Assembly: GCA_900545055.1 (NCBI GenBank)
Contig: UQXP01000050.1
Location: forward strand, 1-11,015
Direction: 5' to 3'
Source of the DNA: an uncultured Collinsella sp.
GTDB lineage: Bacteria > Actinomycetota > Coriobacteriia > Coriobacteriales > Coriobacteriaceae
Length of the DNA: 11,015 bases
Notes under the pieces: generated by a model
Database searches by the model: none
What the model was told of the DNA's origin: nothing
The model's input: only the letters and a program-made list of their open reading frames with translations
Part shown: one piece after another, positions 5,563-11,015 of the stretch
Position numbering within the stretch: the stretch's first letter is position 1
Layout: every line of letters begins with the position of its first letter
Position numbers and translations under genes: made by a program

Positions 5563-6570
5563 ATGGATACTCCTGTTCTCATTTCGCATAAAACGGCGTG
5601 GCTCGTCCATCATGCACCGCGGAACCTGGTTCAAGCCGTCGCACAACGCGACTACCAGATAGGTGTGCGGGGCCTCTCTACCCAGCAACGCATCGCGCGC
5701 ATTCGGCAGGCACTTACCGACTGCGGCATTCCGTCCACCATGCTCAAGACTATCGACATCTCCGTAGTATTTGCTTTCGAGCGAATTCGCACCAACGGTG
5801 TCACCTGCCACGTTCTCGGCCAAAACCTACCCTACGACCATATTGACGAGCTTACGCCCGGCATCTTTATCACCGACGAAGCCTTCACCTTCGTGCTCGC
5901 TGCCGAGTGGATGGATAGGATCGAATACCTCGAGTATGGTTACGAAGTTTGCGGCGACTATCGCATGGGGCTCAATTCCTCTGACCCTTACACTGAGCAA
6001 CCAGCCACCACCTCCAAGGACGAAATTGTCGAGCTACTCGATCGGCACCCTGGCAAACCCGGTGCCACACGCGCCAGACTCGCGCTCAGACACATCTACG
6101 ACCACTCAGCCTCGCCCATGGAGACCGCATCGTCCATCACCCTCTCGCTCCCAACAAGCGAAGGCGGCATTGGTATCAGAGGTATCGAACTCAACAAACC
6201 GCTCGAAATCCCTCAACGTCTCTGGCATTGCACAAAAGCCCGATCGCTCAAAATCGACGCTCTTGTTACTTATCAGCGCAGAGAACTCGGCATCGAATAT
6301 AAGGGCGGTTTTCACGACGAGACCGAGCGCAAGGGCGCAGATGCGGAACGAGAGGCCGTACTCTCCCAAATGGGATATCGAATCGTTACGCTCACCTCGG
6401 CACAGTTCGCAAGTCAACTTGCCTTTCATCGCGCCATGAACAGCATTCGCGAAGCACTCGGTATGCCCCGCTGCACGGACGCCGAGTACCAGCGAAAGCA
6501 AAACGAACTGCGCAAGGCACTTATCCGCAACTGGAAGAGCGCGCAAGGCGAAGACACGCCTTCCGAGTAG
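5563..6570 (+). CDS. DUF559/Vsr-like PD-(D/E)XK nuclease-domain protein of unknown role
   Basis: The protein has 335 residues. The C-terminal third looks like the DUF559 or very-short-patch-repair type fold of PD-(D/E)XK nucleases. Asp232 is followed 13 residues later by EYK (Glu245, Lys247), then by GGFH (His251), Asp260 and Arg263, and by MGYRIVTLTS. The middle (about 185-215) has SPMETASSITLSLP and a following GGIGI...ELNKPL stretch. I recognise this arrangement from hypothetical proteins of Coriobacteriia. The N-terminal part, beginning MDTPVLISHKTAW, has no clear domain; it may be a DNA-binding or AbiEi-like region, which is a guess. The ATG at 5563 is chosen because AGAGG lies about 7 bases upstream. 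A TTG 25 codons earlier has no such site. There is no signal peptide or membrane segment. The gene stands alone between two inverted palindromic elements, which suggests that it moves with them or acts on them. Confidence 0.75.
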   Translation: MDTPVLISHKTAWLVHHAPRNLVQAVAQRDYQIGVRGLSTQQRIARIRQALTDCGIPSTMLKTIDISVVFAFERIRTNGVTCHVLGQNLPYDHIDELTPGIFITDEAFTFVLAAEWMDRIEYLEYGYEVCGDYRMGLNSSDPYTEQPATTSKDEIVELLDRHPGKPGATRARLALRHIYDHSASPMETASSITLSLPTSEGGIGIRGIELNKPLEIPQRLWHCTKARSLKIDALVTYQRRELGIEYKGGFHDETERKGADAEREAVLSQMGYRIVTLTSAQFASQLAFHRAMNSIREALGMPRCTDAEYQRKQNELRKALIRNWKSAQGEDTPSE

Positions 6571-6595
6571 CGTCATCCCAGCGCGCCACACCAAA

Positions 6596-6656
6596 ACATG
6601 TACATCACCCTCCAAAACCGACATTTTTTGACATCTTTGGAGGCTGATGTACATGT
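6596..6656 (-). repeat. Palindromic element, right copy, flanking the nuclease gene
   Basis: This is a 61-nt near-perfect palindrome with 21-base arms (20 of 21 complementary), extended by two more A-T pairs, around a 19-base loop. The loop holds two GACAT motifs separated by five T residues. It begins 26 bases after the nuclease stop codon and is the inverted counterpart of the copy at 5395-5455. There is no T-run after the stem, so it is not a typical terminator. Confidence 0.88.
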
Positions 6657-6773
6657 TTGGAACCTATGACCATACCCGGTCCCGACCGTTTACCGAGCAA
6701 TAGGGTCGCCACGCCCGCCAACCATGTACTATGTACGGGCATTGTCTAAACCCACAACCCAAAGGACCCCATC

Positions 6774-7463
6774 TTGCCCGTCGTCGCCGCCATAACCATT
6801 ACCTCACATGCCTCGGATGCCATGGTCGCTATTCCGTTTTGGCTCGAGATGTTCGCTGTTGTCGCTGCATCGATCTCGGGTGTGTTGGTTGCGCGCGAGC
6901 ACAAGCTCGACCTGGTGGGCGCGGTCGCGCTCGCGGTGGTCTGCGGTCTGGGCGGCGGTCTCTTGCGCGACATGACGCTGCAGGTGGGCAACGTCTACAT
7001 CCTCAACCAGCCAATGGCGCTGCCGCTCTCCATCGCCACGGCAGCCATCATCTACATTTTCCCGGCAATCGTCGACAAGCCCGAAAAACTCATCCCCTTG
7101 CTCGACATCATCTCGGTCGGCATCTATGCGGCAACCGGCGCAGACAAGGCACTGGTCTACGGTTTTGCGCCCGTCGTTTGCATCATGATGGGCTTCTTCA
7201 CCGCAGTAGGTGGCGGCATGCTGCGCGACGGCTTTATGGGCGTGGTTCCGGGCATTTTCCAACGCACTAACTTTTATGCCATCGCGGCCATCGCCGGATC
7301 GACAAGCTACGTGTGTCTCGTTATGAGCGGCATCATGAGCAATGTCGCCGCGCTGATCGTATGCGTTGTCGCGACCATGGGTCTGCGCTGGCTCTCGCTG
7401 CGCTTTGACATCAAAAGCCCCACCGAAGAAGACATCGCGCGCTTTTTGCATCGCAAAAAGTAG
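6774..7463 (+). CDS. TRIC/UPF0126 family cation channel, YadS-like membrane protein
   Basis: The protein has 229 residues and about seven hydrophobic segments (roughly 24-42, 47-67, 82-100, 107-125, 129-148, 164-183 and 186-206). It has the two-fold internal repeat of the family, each half marked by a glycine-rich motif before Arg-Asp: GLGGGLLRD (58-66) and AVGGGMLRD (144-152). VVPGIF followed by FYAIAAIAG is also typical. Family members form trimeric monovalent cation (K+) channels in the cytoplasmic membrane; prokaryotic members are uncharacterised in most species, so the transported ion here is inferred. Start TTG at 6774 is chosen because AAAGGA lies 7 bases before it; an ATG 16 codons later has no ribosome site. 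It lies 107 bases before the bactofilin-like gene on the same strand, with no terminator seen between, so the two may be cotranscribed. Confidence 0.88.
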   Translation: MPVVAAITITSHASDAMVAIPFWLEMFAVVAASISGVLVAREHKLDLVGAVALAVVCGLGGGLLRDMTLQVGNVYILNQPMALPLSIATAAIIYIFPAIVDKPEKLIPLLDIISVGIYAATGADKALVYGFAPVVCIMMGFFTAVGGGMLRDGFMGVVPGIFQRTNFYAIAAIAGSTSYVCLVMSGIMSNVAALIVCVVATMGLRWLSLRFDIKSPTEEDIARFLHRKK

Positions 7464-7532
7464 GTAGCGCGGGCTCATCCTTCGAAATGCAACCGAGAGG
7501 TTCTTTTAGAGCGCCCACGCGTTGGGTACCCT

Positions 7533-7557
7533 GTTAGGTATATGCCGAGTATCTAAC
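7533..7557 (+). promoter_or_regulatory. Inverted repeat just upstream of the bactofilin-like gene
   Basis: GTTAGGTA (7533-7540) pairs with TATCTAAC (7550-7557), 8 bp including one G-U if read as RNA, across a 9-base loop. A TATATG (7539-7544) that might be a -10 box lies within it, but no matching -35 is seen. It ends 2 bases before GAAGGA of the ribosome site. It could be an operator or a translation-controlling hairpin. Confidence 0.35.
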
Positions 7558-7569
7558 GAAGGATTCACT

Positions 7570-8715
7570 ATGCCCTGCAATCAACTCCCGTTGACCCAGC
7601 GCCGTAAAGCATGGGGCCGCATCACCATCCTATTCGCGCTCATCGCGCTGGCGATCACCGTGCTTCCCACGGCGTCGTTCGCCGGCACGGACACCGCAGG
7701 CAACGTACTTGCGACCGACAATGACGCCAATCCGTCCGGCGTTGAGGGTGACCTGTACTGGGCCGGTCAGGCCCTCAACTTGGATGATGTGTCCATCGAC
7801 CGCGATATCATCGCCGCGGGCGATACCCTCTCAATTCGCGACTGCACGGTGGGCGGCGCCATTCGTCTTGCGGCGCGCACGATTGATATCGCCCAGACCA
7901 CGGTTGATGGCAGCGTGACCGTTGCTGGCCAGCATGTCGTTCTCAATTCCGACAGCACCGCCAACTGTTTCTACGCGATAGGCGAGACGGTTGCCTTGCG
8001 AGGCTCCACCAAGTCGGCAGCGCTTGCGGGCGATACGGTGACCATCGATGGCACCGTCGAGGGCGATGTCGAGGTTTGGGCCGACAAGCTCATCCTGGGC
8101 AAGAACGCCCATATCACCGGCACCGTGAACGCGCACGTCTCCGAGGACCCCGAGCGCGCCGCGGGAGCCGAGGTCGGCGCACTCAAGATCGACCGCACCG
8201 AGAACGAGGATACTTCCACCGTTAACGATGTCATCGGCGGTATCGTCGCCGCGGCACTCTCGACCTGCTTTGTCGCTCTGCTGCTCGAGCTCGTCTTTCC
8301 GCGTGCGACTGCCAGCGCCGCCGGTATGCTCCACCAGCGCCCCATGCCCCTGTGGGTGAGCGGTCTTCTGGGCACGATTGCTATCGTCCCCGCCGTCCTA
8401 CTGCTAATTATCTCTATCGCTGGTCTGTCGCTTGCCGGAGCCCTCATGTGCGGTGTTATTGGCATCGCGCTGGTGTCGAGTGCCTTTGCAGGGTGCGCGA
8501 TCGCGCGCATGGTCGGACACAGCCAGAACCGCTACGCCATGGCAGCCGCTGGTGGCGTAATCGCAGGCGCCCTCACGGGGCTTCCCCTCGTAGGCGGCTT
8601 CATCAGCGGCGTGGCCTTTGTCTTTATGCTCGGCTACATCATCCAAATCATCTGGCACAACGCCCACCTCAAGCCGCAGCAGCCGGCTAACACGCCAGAG
8701 CTTCCCACCGCTTAG
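7570..8715 (+). CDS. Exported bactofilin-like (polymer-forming) domain fused to a membrane domain
   Basis: The protein has 381 residues. The N-terminus is positively charged (RRKAWGR), then hydrophobic (18-37), ending PTASFAG, a likely signal peptide cut near residue 38. Residues about 64-190 form regularly spaced short beta repeats of the type DDVSIDRDIIAAGDTLSIRD, resembling the beta-helix of bactofilins (polymer-forming cytoskeletal, CcmA-like). After a charged linker (190-218), four or five membrane segments follow (about 221-243, 262-284, 287-312, 324-340 and 342-362). The last 20 residues are polar. Similar two-part proteins are known as membrane-linked polymer-forming proteins; a role in envelope organisation is inferred. 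Because of the signal peptide the beta-helix should lie outside the cytoplasm, unlike classical bactofilins. The ATG at 7570 has GAAGGA 6 bases upstream; a GTG- or TTG-type start further up has none. Confidence 0.7.
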   Translation: MPCNQLPLTQRRKAWGRITILFALIALAITVLPTASFAGTDTAGNVLATDNDANPSGVEGDLYWAGQALNLDDVSIDRDIIAAGDTLSIRDCTVGGAIRLAARTIDIAQTTVDGSVTVAGQHVVLNSDSTANCFYAIGETVALRGSTKSAALAGDTVTIDGTVEGDVEVWADKLILGKNAHITGTVNAHVSEDPERAAGAEVGALKIDRTENEDTSTVNDVIGGIVAAALSTCFVALLLELVFPRATASAAGMLHQRPMPLWVSGLLGTIAIVPAVLLLIISIAGLSLAGALMCGVIGIALVSSAFAGCAIARMVGHSQNRYAMAAAGGVIAGALTGLPLVGGFISGVAFVFMLGYIIQIIWHNAHLKPQQPANTPELPTA

Positions 8716-8723
8716 CAGCCGAT

Positions 8724-8754
8724 CACCACAAAGGGGCCAGGCACCTTTGTGGTG
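8724..8754 (+). repeat. REP-like hairpin, copy A
   Basis: A perfect 11-bp stem (CACCACAAAGG with CCTTTGTGGTG) closes a 9-base loop. Its central 21 bases (8729-8749) share 17 of 21 positions with copy B: both contain CAAAGGGG, CAGG and TTTG in register. It lies 8 bases after the bactofilin-like stop codon. Confidence 0.7.
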
Positions 8755-8783
8755 GTGCAAAGGGGTCAGGTTACTTTGCACCA
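8753..8783 (+). repeat. REP-like hairpin, copy B
   Basis: A perfect 10-bp stem (TGGTGCAAAG with CTTTGCACCA) closes an 11-base loop with GGGTCAGG. It overlaps the end of copy A by two bases, so the two form a tandem pair. The core (8758-8778) is a variant of the copy A core. Confidence 0.7.
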
Positions 8784-8792
8784 ACAAACGAG

Positions 8793-8832
8793 GCGGGGCA
8801 CACGGTCGCATCGACCGGGTGCCCCGCTTTTT
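8793..8832 (+). terminator. Terminator between the bactofilin-like gene and the convergent pilin gene
   Basis: An outer 9-bp stem (GCGGGGCAC with GTGCCCCGC) and an inner 6-bp stem (CGGTCG with CGACCG), separated by an A-G mismatch, close a CAT loop. Five T residues follow on the plus strand. On the minus strand the sequence after the stem is only moderately T-rich, so its use by the pilin gene is possible but less certain. Confidence 0.85.
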
Positions 8833-8863
8833 CATATCTCGTGTTGATATTCGAGGTGAACGA

Positions 8864-10684
8864 TTACTCCTCAGAACCCTCGTCGCGCTTACGGCTACGG
8901 ATGAGATGTGCCACACCAATGCACAGCACCGCGCCACCAGCGATCCAAGTGAAAGTCACGCCGTTAAGACCGGTCAGCGGGAGGTTGGAGCCCTTCTTGT
9001 CGATGACAGTGAGGTGTACCTTGCCGTCAGCGGCCTCGGTATTAGTTTGAGCCACCGTGACGAGATTGTTATCGGTTCCCTCGGCGAGCCTGCACCCAGG
9101 ATTGAAAGGATCGCCGTTAGCGGGCAGCCCATCGTTCGTGATGGTGAACCTGATGCCACCGGCTGCGGAGTTATTATAGCCAGGGGCGGGCGTAACCTCT
9201 TTGAGGATATAAGTGCCCTCGTCGAGACCGACAACGTTAATCTTGCCGGAGTCATCAGTTGTCAGCTTAGCCTTTGTTTCATCGGTCGTCTTGACACCAT
9301 TTGCCATGATAAAGTTGTTAGTATCACCCTGCTCTTGCAGCGTAAACTCAACACCTTTGAGTCCCTTTGTTTCATTATCAGAACCGACCTTGGTGACATC
9401 GATACCGTAGGTGTAGTCATAGGCGGGATGGTCGACCGTGGTGCCGGTATCATCGGCGACGTGCGGGTTGTTGGAGTAGGTAAGCATAACCGTATTCGTC
9501 TGTGCGGTACCGGGCAAGCTGCCGAATTGCGACCTGAGCGAACCGTCAGGATTGCAAACCTTACTAGAGTCGAGCTTGGCCTTATATTCAACGGTCACTT
9601 TAGACTTGTCATTCAGGACGATAGGTTTGTCGTTCTCGTCTTGGCACGCCTTAAGATTAGTGAAGTTAACCGTGAGCACGTCGCCGCTATAGGTCGGCTC
9701 GTAGCCAGACTTGACCACATTGTCATCGATTTTGACCGTGACAACAGGTGTCGCGTTGTCGTTCTTGAGCTCAGGCGTCATGGATGTGGGAAGCTTATCC
9801 GTGAAGATGTACTTGTAGGTGCTGTAGGTGTTGATGTTGCTCGCAACCGTGCCGGTAAGCTGGTACTCGATGAACTGATCCATGCGGGAGTCGGCGGACT
9901 TATTGGGGCTCGTAAACACGTCAGTACCAAACGTGGCGCCCGTCGCATCGTCCTTAACGGCCTTAGTCACGTTGGGGACATTCTTCTTAGGCTCCGCATT
10001 CACATCGGCTCCGCCGACGATGGCGAAAATCGGCGAGGTGTAGGCATCCGTGTTGCCCTTAGTCGTGTTAGCGGTGCCGCTAACGCCCGCAGTCACAAAG
10101 AGCCAGTAGCCAGCGGACAGCGTGGGAAATTTGCCATCAGTCGAAGCTTTCCAGCCAGCGGTCTCATCGGTTGTGTTTACTTTCTCTAGCTCCTTGGCAA
10201 TCTTGTCGAGCGCACTGTCGGCATCGACCTTGAATCCTTCGCCAGCATTACCAGCAACTATTCTATTGATGTAGTCTGCCCAATCCTGAGCTGTGGCGCT
10301 ATCGCCAGGGTTGGTGTCGTGAGCAAAAACGCCTTTAACAGCTTTCTCAACCTCAGGGGTCGCCCACTGGATGTCGGACAGCGTCTTTTCGCCATCCTTG
10401 TTCCAAGCCCCATTCGCATCTGCAACGCCATCGCCATTCGTATCAGCCTTACCCTGCGTTACCGTGGCCCTGAAAATCTGGATACCCTTAAACGAGGTGC
10501 CGGCATAGGTGTTCTCAGCAATGGTCACGTTGCCGGTCGTCGTCGCCGTCGGCACATAGCTTGCGGCGGTTCCGCCCTCAGCTGCAAACGCCATGGTCAC
10601 CGGGGCCATCACACCGCCGAAGCTCAACGCCGCGGTAAGTCCGGCGGTTACTGCCAGGCGGGCGATGTTCTTGGTTGTCTTCAT
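8864..10684 (-). CDS. LPXTG-anchored pilin with isopeptide-forming domains (SpaA-like)
   Basis: The protein has 606 residues and is secreted and wall-anchored. It has a signal peptide (1 to about 34, basic MKTTKNIAR, then hydrophobic, ending AFAA). The N-terminal domain has a DTNGDGVAD calcium-loop-like stretch (81-89). Residues about 245-417 look like a fimbrial isopeptide-formation D2 domain, ending around NTVMLTYSNNP. Residues about 427-505 are a Cna B/SpaA-type domain with E-box YILKEVTPAPGY (Glu496). Anchoring is by LPLTG (568-572), a hydrophobic segment (about 574-594) and the tail RSRKRDEGSEE. EPKKN near residue 231 may hold the pilin-motif lysine for subunit linking, though the classic YPKN is absent. 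A sortase should link and anchor it. The ATG at 10682-10684 has GAGGA 7 bases upstream. It follows another sortase substrate by 119 bases, as in pilus operons. It is most likely a major (backbone) pilin. Confidence 0.88.
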   Translation of the reverse strand: MKTTKNIARLAVTAGLTAALSFGGVMAPVTMAFAAEGGTAASYVPTATTTGNVTIAENTYAGTSFKGIQIFRATVTQGKADTNGDGVADANGAWNKDGEKTLSDIQWATPEVEKAVKGVFAHDTNPGDSATAQDWADYINRIVAGNAGEGFKVDADSALDKIAKELEKVNTTDETAGWKASTDGKFPTLSAGYWLFVTAGVSGTANTTKGNTDAYTSPIFAIVGGADVNAEPKKNVPNVTKAVKDDATGATFGTDVFTSPNKSADSRMDQFIEYQLTGTVASNINTYSTYKYIFTDKLPTSMTPELKNDNATPVVTVKIDDNVVKSGYEPTYSGDVLTVNFTNLKACQDENDKPIVLNDKSKVTVEYKAKLDSSKVCNPDGSLRSQFGSLPGTAQTNTVMLTYSNNPHVADDTGTTVDHPAYDYTYGIDVTKVGSDNETKGLKGVEFTLQEQGDTNNFIMANGVKTTDETKAKLTTDDSGKINVVGLDEGTYILKEVTPAPGYNNSAAGGIRFTITNDGLPANGDPFNPGCRLAEGTDNNLVTVAQTNTEAADGKVHLTVIDKKGSNLPLTGLNGVTFTWIAGGAVLCIGVAHLIRSRKRDEGSEE

Positions 10685-10803
10685 GTTTGGTCCTCTTTCT
10701 TGGAGGGTTCTCTAGTAACTTTTTCAAAACCAATGATCATCAGGTCGGTAGGCCTGCGCGTCACTCATTACGGAGGCAGTACGCCAGTGAGCATGAAAGG
10801 CAA

Positions 10804-11015
10804 TTATTTTTCACGACGACCGCCTCCCCGCTTGATGACGAGCCCGACAACAATAGCCGCCACTCCGATGGCAGCCAAAGCCGCCACCAGCACCAACGTT
10901 CTATCTCCCGTCGAGGGTATAAAGCCACGACTTGCTTCTTTGCTCGGGGTGTTGAGCACCGACAGCTCAATCGAACCCGTCCCGGCATCGGCGGTATCAA
11001 CCCGCAGAGGGCTTT
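10804..11015 (-). CDS. C-terminal end of a second sortase-anchored surface protein, probably a pilus subunit
   Basis: Only the last 69 codons are in the window; the rest runs off the right edge. The visible end has a polar stretch (SPLRVDTADAG...SIELSVLNTPSKEAS), then the sorting motif FIPSTGDR. A hydrophobic segment of about 24 residues (LVLVAALAAIGVAAIVVGLV) and a basic tail KRGGGRREK follow, ending at TAA (10804-10806). IPSTG replaces the usual LPXTG, with Ile at the first position. The frame was chosen by this signature; a competing open frame on the same strand gives no recognisable protein. Its position before a major pilin suggests a tip or ancillary pilin, but the adhesive part is not visible. 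Confidence 0.8.
   Translation of the reverse strand, partial: SPLRVDTADAGTGSIELSVLNTPSKEASRGFIPSTGDRTLVLVAALAAIGVAAIVVGLVIKRGGGRREK

Noticed and set aside
6596..6656. Simple terminator for the nuclease-like gene
   Set aside because: No T-run follows the stem, and an inverted homologous copy lies upstream of the gene, which a terminator would not explain.
8618..10189. 523-codon plus-strand open frame overlapping the end of the bactofilin-like gene and the pilin
   Set aside because: It crosses a terminator and is antisense to a pilin with a signal peptide and a sorting signal.
10761..11000. 79-codon minus-strand frame at the right edge
   Set aside because: It is out of frame with the clear sorting signal and basic tail that end at 10804, and looks like no known protein.

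Overview
The window looks like chromosomal DNA from a member of the Coriobacteriia, most probably a Collinsella-like gut actinobacterium. This is inferred from moderately high GC, the rpsF-ssb-rpsR-rplI-dnaB gene order, a zinc-type S18, serine tRNAs with encoded CCA, LPXTG pilins, and a nuclease-like protein of a type I associate with this class. No species was proven.

Left part (1-4511, all minus strand) is housekeeping. Reading in the direction of transcription, it holds rpsF (S6), ssb, rpsR (S18) and rplI (L9) as one operon with its own promoter, leader hairpin and a strong rho-independent terminator. Then come dnaB (replicative helicase) and purA (adenylosuccinate synthetase, cut by the window edge).

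Middle part (4512-6660) starts with a 400-bp non-coding strand-switch region containing several DnaA-box-like sites. Two tandem plus-strand serine tRNA genes (anticodons GGA and CGA) follow, each trailed by a hairpin with a T-run. Next is an accessory block. It has an inverted, degenerate copy of a tRNA 3' end, a run of three perfect hairpins, and a single-gene cassette. In the cassette, a PD-(D/E)XK/DUF559-like nuclease gene lies between two 61-nt palindromic elements in inverted orientation. This layout resembles a self-contained mobile or repeat-maintaining unit and is the most unusual thing in the window.

Right part (6660-11015) has a TRIC/UPF0126 membrane channel and a secreted or membrane bactofilin-like protein, both on the plus strand. 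Two tandem REP-like hairpins and a terminator follow. Facing them on the minus strand is a sortase-anchored pilus locus: a 606-residue LPLTG pilin with isopeptide-type domains, and before it the C-terminal end of another cell-wall-anchored protein with an IPSTG sorting motif. No sortase gene is present in the window.

The long plus-strand open frames opposite purA, dnaB, the rpsF operon and the pilin are antisense shadows and are not annotated.
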